64,000 nucleotides of DNA, taken from Nemertoderma westbladi (taxonomy: Eukaryota > Xenacoelomorpha > Nemertodermatida > Nemertodermatidae). Below the pieces are notes generated by a model. It was not told the DNA's origin and ran no database searches. It was given only the letters and a program-made list of their open reading frames with translations. Shown here in pieces: positions 24,231 to 34,524 of this stretch. Location: positions 91,790 to 155,789 of the forward strand of contig JAUCBJ010006895.1 of assembly GCA_032718475.1 (NCBI GenBank), written 5' to 3'. Positions within the stretch are counted from its first letter, which is position 1, and the number at the start of each line of letters is the position of its first letter. A program made the translations under genes and the position numbers.

Positions 24231-25853
24231 TATCGTTCGGAGTGGGCGTGTGACTCTATTATTTTATATTATTTTATTATTTTTATATTTATGTATGTAT
24301 TACTATGTAATTTTATTATAATCGTTTTATTTAATTTAGTAGAATATTATTTAGCGATTATTTTGTAGAATAGTGCAATATATTCGTGTTTATTACGTAA
24401 GTAATTACTTATATTATATTTAGTGAGACGGCGAAGAAATAATTATTTTTCTCTTTCCTTACTGTCCGTATTATATTATAAATACGTAACTACAGTAAGA
24501 TGAAATGTCCGTACTTATTAAAGTACAATAAAGCCACTACTATATTTAAGTATTATTGGTAGGCAGAGTATTAGGAATGCAAAGTTCAGATCCTCGTGTC
24601 TCGGCTAAACCAAGCTCTGGGTAAACCTTGGAAACGACTTGCCTCTTCACACTGACATTGCTTCGTGCGATATTGCTCTCATACCGTATATTAAATAATA
24701 CATATAGTAGCGTGATGTCCCTTTAACAGTAGCGTATAACGCAAAATAAATCTGTTAAACCCTTTGACCATCTGTAATTCTAGTCGATTAAGATATCGCG
24801 GCACCCACCGATATACTTGAAAGACAAATTCTAGAATCAGTGGTTAACGTCCCCAGACAAGTTCTGGAATAAATCGGTGCCCATCTCAAATATTAATTAT
24901 TTAATATTTGCAAATCTAATAAATCAAAATCTGTAAAATTCAGATCCTTCAACAATTCTAGTCAATTAAGATATCGTAGCATTTACCGATATTCTTAAAA
25001 AAGACAATTGTCATAGAATTAAGGATCTTGTGTCTCTAGACATGTTCTAGAATCAAAATATGTCCATTTAATTATCAAATAATAAAATTTCAGGGAATAA
25101 ATTTAAATTCATGCCTTTTAATGAATTTAATAAATTGCCATTTTTACGCAATTTATAAAGTTCCCAAAATTCCATTAATTAATAGATCAAGGGAGCGGAG
25201 ATTTATCTTATCATGCGTATGAGTGTGTGAAAGTCTCCCAAACATAGTCAATAGCCGATAAAATTCATAAAGTCATGTATAAAACAGAACATTGATTATT
25301 AAAGAATACTATTAAATAACATCCCAGATCTGTATGCATTGGAATCACCCTAATTCTACCGCTAGCTTTGCATAATGTCACCATAGCAACAACCACGCTA
25401 GAATTAGAATTGAGTTAAAAGAACAATAGAAAGCTTGTCCCATTGAATAGCATAGGGAATAAATAGCGCACTGCTAGTATCCAAGGATACATAATAATAC
25501 AGTGACATTCTGGAAGGCATTGACTAACGGACAAATGGCCCGAATGTGCGTAGTTGTGACCAGTTGTGTGGTATTTGTGAGTTTATAGGTGAATGTTACT
25601 GCTAAGGTGTGTTTACAGTAGCTAGTCGCAATCGTAAAAGTAACCTAACTCTCCAAGGAAAACCTGAAGTACATCCAAGCCTTTGGGACGGACAGTCGAG
25701 TGACTTGTGCCGGTTGTCGTTGTCGTTGTGCGGCTACGTCGTTGGCGAAAGTACAGCGGCGACGACACATCGGCGCTGAGGATCTCGTACTGTCCAGGGG
25801 TTAATTGGAGTAGGCAGCGACGCTCGCTAGCCTAAATATAAACTCCTTATAAT
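24231..25853 (+). promoter_or_regulatory. BEL-1 post-pol non-coding block with duplicated hairpins
   Basis: 1.6 kb without a gene. Two related hairpins occur at 24777-24837 and 24955-25020. Each has an outer ATTCTAG paired with CTAGAAT (imperfect in the second) and an inner ATATCG/CGATAT stem around a ~10-base loop. BEL-2 has the same pair at 44243-44303 and 44405-44468. Duplicated conserved hairpins at this place could be an RNA-export or splicing-control element; that is inference. Confidence 0.55.
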
Positions 25854-26183
25854 ATGGATAAACTCATATATAGCAGATATGACGGAGTGATAGAAGATGG
25901 TCTTGGTATCGGGGAGCGATATACTCTACTTTTGCAAGCGTTTGTTGATAGCTTAATACGCGGCGACGTTAGTCCAACTGCTGCGGAGGACGATGGTCGT
26001 TATATCGAACCGACAATGTCCCAAGTGCAGCTCTCGCGAGAGTTGGACTATAGAAAATTCGCTGCTCGATATACGCAGCGTAATGGTACGTATATGGGCT
26101 TCTTAACTACTGGTCATTCTATCAATTTACACAATACGGACTATGTCGACTATATATCCTGCCCAGCGGAGTCGGAACCATAA
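25854..26183 (+). CDS. BEL-1 ORF3, truncated N-terminal part
   Basis: 109 codons. From about residue 14 it is clearly related to the first 90 residues of BEL-2 ORF3 (shared stretches such as QAFVDSLIRG, EDDGRYIEP, RNGTYM, FLTTGH). A one-base difference near 25885 means this copy uses a different upstream ATG from BEL-2. It stops soon after the conserved part, and the middle of ORF3 is not recognisable in 26184-26990. No family is recognised, and there is no signal peptide or membrane helix. Likely a decayed copy. Confidence 0.6.
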   Translation: MDKLIYSRYDGVIEDGLGIGERYTLLLQAFVDSLIRGDVSPTAAEDDGRYIEPTMSQVQLSRELDYRKFAARYTQRNGTYMGFLTTGHSINLHNTDYVDYISCPAESEP

Positions 26184-27161
26184 ACTGAAATTCGAATGCG
26201 AAAATTCTATTCGAAATCGACTCGAAAGAAAAGACACTAAAGAAACAAATGGACGCGGTAACTCCAACGTATATTTGGAATTCTTGATAGAAGCATTGTA
26301 ACAACAAATAAATATCACCCGCGTTTACCTTACCAGACGTGCGTCTTTGGTATTATTACGATAAATGCCCTAGACCCAACTAATAAACGGAAAGACATAA
26401 ACGTCCACGGAAACCGAAACTTGTTGACGTATCACCTATGCTCACTCGGCTCGAACGATCCTGGAGTAAACCTACGATCAGAGTCCCGGAATACTCGGTC
26501 AAACCTCCTCATTCCTTAGTTGGACCTCAGACCTGCGATCCTGGTGGTGTCGCGGATCCTCGCGGACTGTATTCACTGTTCAAAGATCTAGTGCTACCCT
26601 AACAATTAATCGGTAACACTCCGACAGTGATTTCTAGCTAGCCGCCCATCTTACCTAGCCGGATTGTGACGCGGACACCTAATATCACTATCCAACCGTA
26701 TGGTCGTCCCCGTTTAACGCGATACAACCCCTCATCAAGGTGAAGGAGAGCTTTGTACGAAACGAGTTAAACGCAATTCTATAAAGATCAAAAGAGAAAC
26801 CTGCGTTTGTTCAGATAAACGTAAGTTATAACAGTAAGTCCAGTCGATAAACGAATTGGCCTTATCTCAATTCGATTGGGAAATCCAGAATCTCTAAGAA
26901 GTTATCGAACTTGGACGATCCTATTCTCTGCGAGAGTTTTTGGATGAACGTATCCAGCTACGAGCGGAGGAAAATCAGCTCGAGGAGAAGCATATCGAAA
27001 CGGCAGATACCTCGACCACAATCCTACACCTTCTGATGCAATCATATTGCACCCTTCACCCAGGAGTTATGGCCCTCCTAGTAAAGTGGCTCCCCCCAAA
27101 GAGAAAAAGACTCTTGCTAGCCTCAAAAAACTGCGTAAACGCCGTCTGCGTAAGAAGGGCT
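26184..27161 (+). pseudogene. Decayed middle and C-terminal part of BEL-1 ORF3
   Basis: The last ~170 bp (about 26990-27161) match the basic C-terminal tail of BEL-2 ORF3, including a LKKLRKRR-type lysine/arginine cluster ending in a stop. The upstream 800 bp share little with BEL-2 and hold several stops, so the zinc-knuckle segment is missing or unrecognisable here. Confidence 0.55.
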
Positions 27162-27228
27162 AACTGTTTAGAGTATCTTTATATTTTAGAAACTGTGATT
27201 TGTTATATTTTATAGACTTAAATCCCAT

Positions 27229-27241
27229 TTTCTGGGAGCGG
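27229..27241 (+). promoter_or_regulatory. Polypurine tract of BEL-1
   Basis: CTGGGAGCGG lies immediately before the 3' LTR and is identical in BEL-2 (46825-46834). This is the expected position of the plus-strand primer. Confidence 0.65.
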
Positions 27242-28445
27242 TGTAAAAGCTTTTGCATAATTAGCCGGTTATTTTCCCTTAAAGTACTCTGTAGTTGGTT
27301 TGCCAGGCATAAAGAGGCCGTGTCCTTGCTGTACTGGTGTTTTAGAGGACATAAAAGTCATTTCTTATGTATTTGTACTGTATTTGTACTTTAGAGGACA
27401 TAATCCACAATCTCGTGACGCAATAGCTGGATACTTTTGAAAACAGTGTCGCTACCATGACGACGGCTAGCAGCTGATATTGCCACGTCGACGTTTCTTT
27501 GTTTCTTTGTTCTCTCGTTGTTCAGGTTGACCAATCAGAGCGTTTGTTGTCTCTGTGTTGGAGGTGTATACAGAAACTCAGTAGTTCAGTGTTATGTTTT
27601 TGCCCAGAGCCTAAGAACCGGCTTTTGGCACCTCCGTGTTTTCAGTTTTTAGTCTTACACTAGTAGGCTTAATTATAAGGACATATATCCTTTAACTGCA
27701 ATTTCGTAATCACTGCTGACACACGGCTTTTAATAACTGCTGAAACTGCTAAAATTTACCTGCTCAATCGATACTGTATACTGCTATTTGTTGTCGGTTA
27801 TTCATTATATTTGTTGATGAATTATTATATTGGAATAACGAGAAATAACCCCGAAAACCCAATATTCTTGATATACCGAAGGTAAGAGAGAAAGGTTACC
27901 AATAACTATTGTGACTTATGTTAAAGTGGTTTGAAGTGAATCTAATGTTATTTGATAGACCCTACATGAGTCAGTCTGTGTTCCTTTTATATGTGACTAA
28001 AATCAGTGAAGATTGGCAGATTAGTGTGCAGTATTGTGCAGCATTGTGTATGAGTGAGTCTGTTAAAGAAGCAATTCCTAAAGAATGCGCCATATATGTG
28101 AATTATAATTGAGCCATATCGTTGTGAGTAGTTTAAGTCATAACTCTGTTTATATAGATAAAGCGCCACGTCCTAAAGGAACTGTTAATATTCCCGAAGG
28201 TGAATAATATTGTCAGAGATTATATAATACTGTCAGTCGAATAATACATTAGGCTTACATAGCAATAAAAATTAAGCCGTCGAACCCAATCTCCCGGGAA
28301 TATCCAGCGGGTGAATGATCGCGCACAGATTGGTTTCGACTAGTGTAGTGAATCAAATACTTGTCATAGGCTAAAAAGCGATTTATTATCTAGAAGACAT
28401 CTTAATTTGGCGGGTTAAACTGCCAAAGGTCTGAAAGCGCGAACA
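27242..28445 (+). repeat. 3' LTR of BEL-1
   Basis: 1,204 bp from TGTAAAAGC to GCGCGAACA, near-identical to 13459-14662 and followed by the GACGC target duplication. Confidence 0.95.
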
Positions 28446-28450
28446 GACGC

Positions 28451-28985
28451 AGTAACTAATATATTATAATGAATTAATGATTTCTAGAAAAATACTCAGT
28501 CGACTAACATTTTATCGACGAATTAAAAGTAAAGTAGTACTTTTATTTAATTAAATTAGTGTATGATAATGGAGGAGGCCATAAGGTACCAAATGATAAT
28601 AAATATTGTATGTTTGATTCTCATGGTCGGACAAATGAAGTACCGGTAAGGCATCTCTCACGAAACACGGGCCTTCAAAACGGCCAAAATTACGGAAATT
28701 GTTTTCAATAAATAGTCACCGTCTGTGTCCGTTCAGTTTTACTGAACACTGTCGCCATATTTTATTTGCTCATTTTCTCTAAAATGCCTTCTATAGGACA
28801 TATGAAAAGTCTTACTTACACGTTAAACAATTATTCACATACAGTACATAGGCCGCACGTATTATGCAAAGACGTGCTGCTTTATTGAATAAAGCAGAAC
28901 GCATTAATATAAATGGAAGTAATACATTCTGGAATACGGTAATTGAAGTTGTTACCATGTCATTGATTACTTTTGCAGCCTTACG
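28451..28985. other. Host flank with a short unexplained open frame
   Basis: Mostly AT-rich. A plus-strand frame with no usual start runs about 28559-28711 (50 codons) and includes the words YCMFDSHGR and NYGNCFQ before a stop. Its composition is protein-like and could be a fragment of a transposon-borne peptidase, but I cannot place it. Confidence 0.35.
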
Positions 28986-29070
28986 AGTAATTCAGCAGAA
29001 CGCTGTTAAATTGACATAATGTAACAATAACTATTTACATCATTGTGTGCAAAGTAGCACTTTGCAGCGT
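28986..29070. repeat. Fragment of the 57.3/61.8-kb short repeat family
   Basis: Words such as ATAACTATTTACAT and AAAGTAGCACTTT match 61808-61860. It is the DNA into which the Gypsy element inserted, because the Gypsy LTR starts at 29071. Confidence 0.55.
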
Positions 29071-29308
29071 TGTAATGTTTCAAAAGTTAGGTGTAATAAG
29101 TTGGCAAGGATTTAATAATAAGTATCTCACATAAGGCTCAGTCTCAATCAACACCACCAAACTGATTACAGATATATAACATTACTTAACCAATAAACAA
29201 AGGTCATACATGTTTACCACATGTTAAACAACAGACCACCACCAACTGGGTCACATTAAAAACCACAAAGGCTATACAAGTTTATATTGGGTGAGTATGG
29301 ACATTACA
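29071..29308 (-). repeat. 3' LTR of a Ty3/Gypsy element
   Basis: 238 bp with inverted ends TGTAATGT and ACATTACA. On the minus strand it follows the Gypsy integrase frame and is preceded by a purine-rich tract (plus-strand 29309-29330). No second LTR is found in the window, so the element is 5'-truncated. Confidence 0.8.
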
Positions 29309-29348
29309 CCTCTGCTTTTCTTGCCTCTATGGAGAAATATGAGTCGTT

Positions 29349-31172
29349 CTAGAACATGACATAGTCTCCATAGCGGATCGGCATGCGTCTTGTGCGTTGG
29401 GAGCGTCTTTGAGTAGGCAGTGATTGGTTGATGTTTTCAGGCCCCCTGTTTGTAGCTTCGACTTCCGATTGGTTCACAGTTTCTGGTGAGGTCATTGATA
29501 TGTTTAGATCTCCATCCAACCAGTCATTATTTCGTTCATGGTGAGGTTCCGCTCTTCTTTGTCGTATGTTCTCGTAGTTAATTGGTGTGTTTGTCTTAAT
29601 TTGCTTCCAGTTCTGTGCGTCTCGAGTTATCTCTTTTCCATCCTGATTACCTTTTATTTGGTGGCCATCAACGTCTGTGACGGTATACGGCTTTGGATCG
29701 AAAGTTGGTTTTGATTTTGTCTGTTTTTGTTTGAGCAGCACTTGGTCTCCTTTTGAAATTTCATGTGGCTTTACGTATTGTTTGGCGTCTTTGTATCCTT
29801 TCTGTTTTTCTTTGGCCAACATGTCATTGAATCGGGGTTCCTTGATGTCTTTACGCTCGAAAGATTCGGCAAGCATTGGGAGGCGGTTTTGGAATTTCCT
29901 TCCGAAGAGTAGTTCAGCAGGGGATTTGTTCGTCGATATTTGATGTGTTGCTCTGTACATTTGGGGGTGTTTGTTTAGTTCTGCTGTGGGATTTTTCTTT
30001 TCTATTATGGCAATGTGCCATGTTTTCTGGCAGTGTTTCATGAAGCTTTCAGCCAGTCCGTTGGCTTCTGGCTCTTCAGCACTCTGAGTTCCCTTGTGTT
30101 TTATTCCCACCCATTTAAGATATTGTTCTAACTCATGGGAATCTGATAAGTGTTTCACAGAAGCCGTGCCGAGAAAAGATCTCGTCAAATGCCTCAATGT
30201 TCTTATCAGAACTGGTACCATTTACTACCATTAATTCTGGGTACTTTGTACTACTAGGATCGGCATGCTGCATTGCAGCTGCATTTTTAAGAATGCTGTG
30301 CCGGCTTGTCAACAAAATTGCACCGCCACAACTCCCTATCACCCATGACATTTGCTAGATCATCGCATCTTTAAGGCCAGTGTCCTTTAAGATGCGTCTC
30401 AAGAAAGTCATGGGTACTTTGTAAGTTCATCAACAACGACCAGAAGAAATTTCCCATCTTCTGTTGGACCCCAGTGATCTGCGGATAAATGTTGCCATGG
30501 TTGCATGGGTGGTGTTGATGGAATGAGTGGGTCTCGATGGTGGGTCTTGGTTCCCGCCTGGCAAGCGAGGCAACTATTTACCCTAGATTCAACACATTTG
30601 TCCATGTTTGGAAACCAAACTCTTGATCGGATTTGGCGTTTCATGGTGACAATCCCCTTAATGTCCTTCATGAGCTGCATCAATGATCCATTGTCTAATG
30701 TTTCCCGAACCTTGGAATGAACTCTCCATCTGGGACGACAATTTTGTCTCCCCTAATAACTAGGTCTCCAACAATGCATAGTTCGTTCCAAACTCGTCAA
30801 TAGCCTTCGAGACTGCTTTCTGTTGGATGTTTGCCTAAGCGCAAGGTCTGGAATAGTTTCTGGTAAGTTTTGTCAAAGTGAGAAGCAGCTATGAGTTCTT
30901 TGGTTGTTATTGTGTCAGGTGAGTCGATGATATTGAGTTTCTTGATGTAGCTCTCTTTGCCAATGTCAATGCCCAGTCGTTCTTGCTGATCCTCGCTTAG
31001 ATGCTTGGTGGGAATTGGATGTCGGCTGCTGAAATCACAGGGCATTTCCTTTCCAGGAAGATGTTTCATTTTGAAGTTGAGGTCTAGTATCTGATCGCAG
31101 TGTTTGGAGATTCGCTTGGAGGTTGCTTTTTGGGAGTTGAATAGTGGTATCAGTGGTTCGAATAAAGTTTAT
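29349..31172 (-). pseudogene. Ty3/Gypsy pol remnant: end of RNase H and integrase, broken
   Basis: On the minus strand: end of RNase H with a PGKEMPCDFSSRHP motif (around 31030), a spacer, the integrase zinc region with CLAC (around 30590), the first catalytic Asp in SADHWGP (around 30480), then after interruption the segment with the catalytic Glu (ANGLAESF, about 30045-30070), and a C-terminal domain ending near 29349. Breaks: frame changes between 30683 and 30797, a frameshift near 30150-30220 that loses the second catalytic Asp, and a 161-bp RTE insertion. It ends abruptly at about 31172, with gag, protease and reverse transcriptase absent. Confidence 0.85.
30251..30411 (-). mobile_element. 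RTE-like 3' fragment inserted in Gypsy integrase
   Basis: 161 bp matching the last part of the RTE-like family, flanked by a perfect 12-bp target duplication GGGTACTTTGTA (30239-30250 and 30412-30423). On each side the Gypsy coding sequence continues, so the original uninterrupted site is clear. Confidence 0.92.
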
Positions 31173-31265
31173 ATTTTTTTACTATTAATTATTATTAAAT
31201 AATTGATCATTATTAATTTTAAAATTAATAATTATTAATAAATCAATTACTCAAACTAATTTCAG
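31173..31265. other. AT-rich intron-like sequence ending in a splice acceptor
   Basis: A very AT-rich stretch that ends in a pyrimidine-containing AATTTCAG acceptor at 31265. Confidence 0.4.
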
Positions 31266-31392
31266 GTTGAGTCTTGTAATCGGATGTTTTCTAGATGGGA
31301 AAATCTTAAGATTCATTTACGGAACCACACTGGAGAAAGGCCCTGCCCATGCACAAACCCAATGTGTTACAAAGCGTTCAGTAACAGCTCAG
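31266..31392 (+). CDS. Candidate exon of a GLIS/GLI-family C2H2 zinc-finger gene
   Basis: 127 bp, open in one frame and bounded by a TTTCAG acceptor and an AG/GTACGT donor. It encodes 42 residues with the hallmarks of GLIS-type fingers: [19 protein letters not shown], then a C-x4-C and YKAFSNSS, the start of the next finger. In GLIS proteins the corresponding segments read [17 protein letters not shown] and KAFSNSS, so this is the finger 3 to finger 4 region of the five-finger array. Zinc ligands are kept, but several normally fixed positions differ (a Trp after FSR, a Cys after ERP). It could be a diverged functional exon or a decaying copy. The rest of the zinc-finger array is not found in the window. 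Confidence 0.7.
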
Positions 31393-31539
31393 GTACGTAA
31401 AATAGTAAATGAATAGGATAATTTTTTTGTTTATTTAAACTCCGTTCACTGTGTTATCTTCCACTATCTATTTTCCAAGTCGCCTTGGTTTGCATTTATC
31501 GACCAGTTAAGGATGAAAGCCAGGGTGGTGGTGCTATCA
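31393..31539. other. Intron-like sequence
   Basis: Follows the splice donor of the zinc-finger exon. No coding signal seen. Confidence 0.4.
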
Positions 31540-31731
31540 CCAGCTGATAGGTTGGTTGCTAGGCTACCAACCAAACATACACACATAAACAGCATTGTTT
31601 CCAAAATTGTAACATTACTCAAAGTCATTAGTAATAACAGTGAGTTGTTATTCAGCACTTTACAACCTTTGATGACATTACAGCATTGTATTGGCCTGTA
31701 GTACATTTAGTATTGTATTGGTGTTGTAATG

Positions 31732-31909
31732 AGCAGGACCATGCCCTTGACTTTCTTGAGACGCATCTTAAAAGACACTGGCCTTGAAGATGCGGATGAT
31801 CTAGCAAATGTCATGGGTGATAATGAGTTGTGGTGGTACAATTTTGTCGATAAGCCGGCACAGCATTCTTAAAAATGCAGCTGCAATGCTGCATGCCGAT
31901 CCTAGTAGT
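31732..31909 (+). mobile_element. RTE-like 3' fragment inserted in non-LTR copy A
   Basis: 178 bp ending in the family's 3' end, flanked by the 12-bp duplication GGTGTTGTAATG (31720-31731 and 31910-31921). Copy B preserves the empty site at about 35310-35325, which proves the insertion and its boundaries. Confidence 0.93.
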
Positions 31910-32384
31910 GGTGTTGTAATGTCCCTTGTTTATGTATAACCAATGTCGGCAAGCTGTAAAGTTACGGCGTCATTGGTTACCATGTAAACAATAGGTGGCA
32001 TTTATAATTAATTGCCTGACAGCCAGATAGGCCTACTTTTTTTCATTTCATAAAACACCCGGACGAGCCGGTATTATATTAGATAAAATATATATATACG
32101 GAATACATATACATATATAAGTGGGTACGCACGGTTTATCATTGGCAATAGGATAAAGATAACATAGGTAAATAAAGTGCACATATATTTAGGCAAAACG
32201 CATCAGACAAAGATAACATATGTAGGTAAATAAAATGCACATACAGCATGTTTGAGCAAAACGCATCAGGTCATTGTAAAAAAATAAGAAAACTTGGTGC
32301 AGATGTAATGAGAAGCATGTCATAAGGTTTTCTATCTCGAAGGGTGGACCACATAACCATATTAACATTAAGTGAGGAGGGGGA

Positions 32385-32405
32385 GGGGGGGGGGGGGGGG
32401 GGGGG
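32385..32405 (+). repeat. Poly-G tract (21 G)
   Basis: An uninterrupted G run in the 3' region of copy A; the equivalent site in copy B has 19 G (35776-35794). On the element's sense strand this is poly-C. Confidence 0.95.
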
Positions 32406-32564
32406 ATTGCAGAGTGCAGGTAGAAGTGATTGAATTTACGCTGCAAATATAGTTGGATATCAGATTAGGAAACGCCATAATATGAGAGTATTCTGGCTCT
32501 TTTCTCTTCAATGCTGTTTGTTTTGAGTGTGAGTGTAGTTCTAATGAAATTTGAGCTGATCAGT

Positions 32565-33784
32565 TCACGATATGTGAAATTGGCAAGTTGAAATACGTGA
32601 CACCAGCTCACTTTTGGAATATGAAATGTTGAGTGCAGAAAGCAGGTCAGGTAAGGCGTAGGATGAGCGCGCGATGCTGTAGCCACAAGAAATGCCGCGA
32701 TACGACGCCAGGGGGCGCACATTGCTGAACATTGCAATCCGACAACTTAGTTGTAGAAAGCGACTAGGACAGTTCAATATGCGCAGGATGGTACCGACAC
32801 ACAACCGAAGTGCAGCAATCGAGATTGGCACAAGATTGGCGACGTGGTAAAGAGTGCAATTCCCAACATATGGGCCAAGGTTTAGTAAACCTCTTAATGA
32901 TTTGCGGTAGAATACATCAAGAGCGTCACGATCAGTGGAGGTAAGAGAACCTATATTGAATTTTAGTCCATATGTGGTAGCTGGTACAGCGAGGAAGTCC
33001 CATAGTCGAAAGACCACCTTAGGAGGAAGCCAGCGCGTTGTCCAGCCTCTAGTGTGAAATGTTTGAGAGTAGTAAGCTATCAACCTGATAGGATCATTAA
33101 GGATTACTTTGGAGTTCGATGAACTTTTAAGGTTGTATCCTAAGAAGGTAAGGGCAGAACTTCTTGCAACAAAAGATCCACGTATGTTGATAAACAGGGT
33201 TTATGACATGGATTTTGGATGCTGTCGACTACAATCCATGAGGTTTTAGTGGGTTCAAAGCTAAGACATACCTCGTCTGCTTTGTCACTTACAATCATTG
33301 CCATACGTTCGAGATCAGTAGCCGAGGTGCTAAGAAGGAGGGAGTCATCGGCGTATACTATGGCGCCTAACCACCCAGGTCCGACACGACAACCTAAGTT
33401 GGAACTCTTTAGAGCCGCAGTTATATCAGCTGTGTATAAGTTAAAAATAGTTGGTGATAGTAGAGAACCTTGCTTTAAACCTTGGGCTACATGTATGCCG
33501 TTACAATCGATGCTACCATTGAATTTGAGAAAAACTATACCACAAGTGTAATATGAGTAGACCGTAGCTGCGATGTGAGGGTTGACTCCATGGTCCAGCA
33601 GCTTTCGAATGAGTGTGCAGTACTCAACATTGTCGAAGGCCGATTCTATATCTAGCTGAAGCAGGTACACTGCGTAGCTTTTTGATCTATAATGCTCAAT
33701 ACATTCCAGCAATGTGGCGATTACCCCTGACGATGTAACCACCTCAGTTTCCAATGCGGGTACTTTTGGATCTATAATGCTCAA
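32565..33784 (-). pseudogene. Reverse transcriptase of non-LTR copy A (two broken frames)
   Basis: The N-terminal frame (33784-33140) holds the palm with the catalytic Asp in LQLDIESAFDN and the YADD box. The first ~10 residues come from the duplicated 85 bp and are not native. A frame break near 33100-33140 separates it from the C-terminal frame (33083-32565), which contains the thumb and the conserved PATTYGLKF-like stretch. It catalysed target-primed reverse transcription when intact. This copy lacks the N-terminal part and the endonuclease. Confidence 0.8.
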
Positions 33785-33850
33785 TACATTCCAGCAATGT
33801 GGCGATTACCCCTGACGATGTAACCACCTCAGTTTCCAATGCGGGTACTT

Positions 33851-34205
33851 TTAACTGTATAATAGGTAATTCAGATCACCACGCAACATTTATCATTTTA
33901 CAAAAATTTAGCTGTATTTTCAATGAACCTAAACCACGCCACACTTTCGAATATTCAAAACTTGACGAATCTTCTTTCTTTCGTGACATTAATAAACCCT
34001 CCAACAACTAGTCCTACACCGATAAATCAATACCCATCACCTCAAAGTTTGACTGTTTTTACGATAATCTCACCAACATTTGCTCCTCTCATATTCCTTC
34101 AAAATCATATACACACAAAACTCGGCCCCTCAAAGCATGGATCACTGAAAGTCTACTCAAATCAATCAGAACTAAAGACAAATTATAAAGGAACTATTTA
34201 AAAAA
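33851..34205 (+). pseudogene. CR1/L2-like ORF2 fragment: end of endonuclease and linker
   Basis: Plus-strand coding remnant with the words GNSDHHATF (typical of the SDH motif near the end of an APE-type endonuclease) and, after a frame change near 34010, KAWITESLLKSIRTKDKLYK, the usual linker before the reverse transcriptase. It is orientated opposite to copy A and joined directly to it at 33850. No ATG start. Confidence 0.65.
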
Positions 34206-34524
34206 CCGAACTGAAACCAACTGAAATATTAATCGGTTACGTATCTATTTTCTTCTGAGTTATAATTACTCGAAATATAGAAAGTAAAATAAGTAAATAG
34301 GCCTAATTATGGCAAGAATAGGCGAGAATCAACGAATTTATGCGTAATGTTAATGTATCGCAAATTGTGAAAAATTCGCCAATATACCGTACAGAATATT
34401 AAATAAAATTGCATAAATGTTACTGTAGGAAGTCAAGTTAAACATCGTGTGAAATATGTTTCTGGCTAACTGATAAAATTATAATTAACTAAGAAGTCAA
34501 ACTTTCATTATACATTTTTTATAG
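34206..34524. other. AT-rich intron-like sequence
   Basis: Nothing recognisable. It ends with a T-rich stretch and an ATAG acceptor. Confidence 0.4.

Larger units (their letters stand above)
13459..28445 (+). mobile_element. BEL-1: full-length BEL/Pao LTR retrotransposon, 14,987 bp
   Basis: It is bounded by two 1,204-bp LTRs and flanked by the 5-bp target duplication GACGC (13454-13458 and 28446-28450). Order: 5' LTR, hairpin, 2.27-kb leader, Gag plus start of reverse transcriptase (16932-21131), in-frame stop, rest of reverse transcriptase, RNase H and integrase (to 24230), a 1.6-kb structured non-coding block, ORF3 (25854-26183 plus a decayed remainder), purine-rich tract, 3' LTR. The integrase and RNase H sequence style and the Gag domain are typical of BEL/Pao. 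At 15 kb it is much longer than the usual 6-10 kb. Relative to BEL-2 it lacks a second zinc knuckle and the protease, so it is probably not autonomous. Confidence 0.95.
31540..33850 (-). mobile_element. CR1/Jockey-like non-LTR retrotransposon, copy A, 5'-truncated
   Basis: Shares its full length with the pieces of copy B (35127-35889 and 48108-49320). On the minus strand: reverse transcriptase core (33784-33140) with an LQLDIESAFDNV motif, GLKQGSLLSP and YADD, then the thumb and C-terminal region (33083-32565), then a long non-coding 3' region to about 31540 that contains a poly-C run (G run 32385-32405 on the plus strand) and a hairpin. The 5' end is cut, and 85 bp at the cut are duplicated (33681-33765 and 33766-33850). 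Clade assignment is approximate. Confidence 0.85.

Noticed and set aside
29071-29308. Solo LTR
   Set aside because: It is directly preceded on the minus strand by a purine tract and Gypsy integrase, so it is the 3' LTR of a truncated element.
31513-31701. Plus-strand 62-codon frame and its antisense near 31464-31706
   Set aside because: They lie in the non-coding 3' region of non-LTR copy A, have no domain, and are not preserved as proteins in copy B.
33219-33551. Plus-strand 110-codon frame, also at 48822-49154
   Set aside because: Antisense to the YADD-containing reverse transcriptase in both copies.
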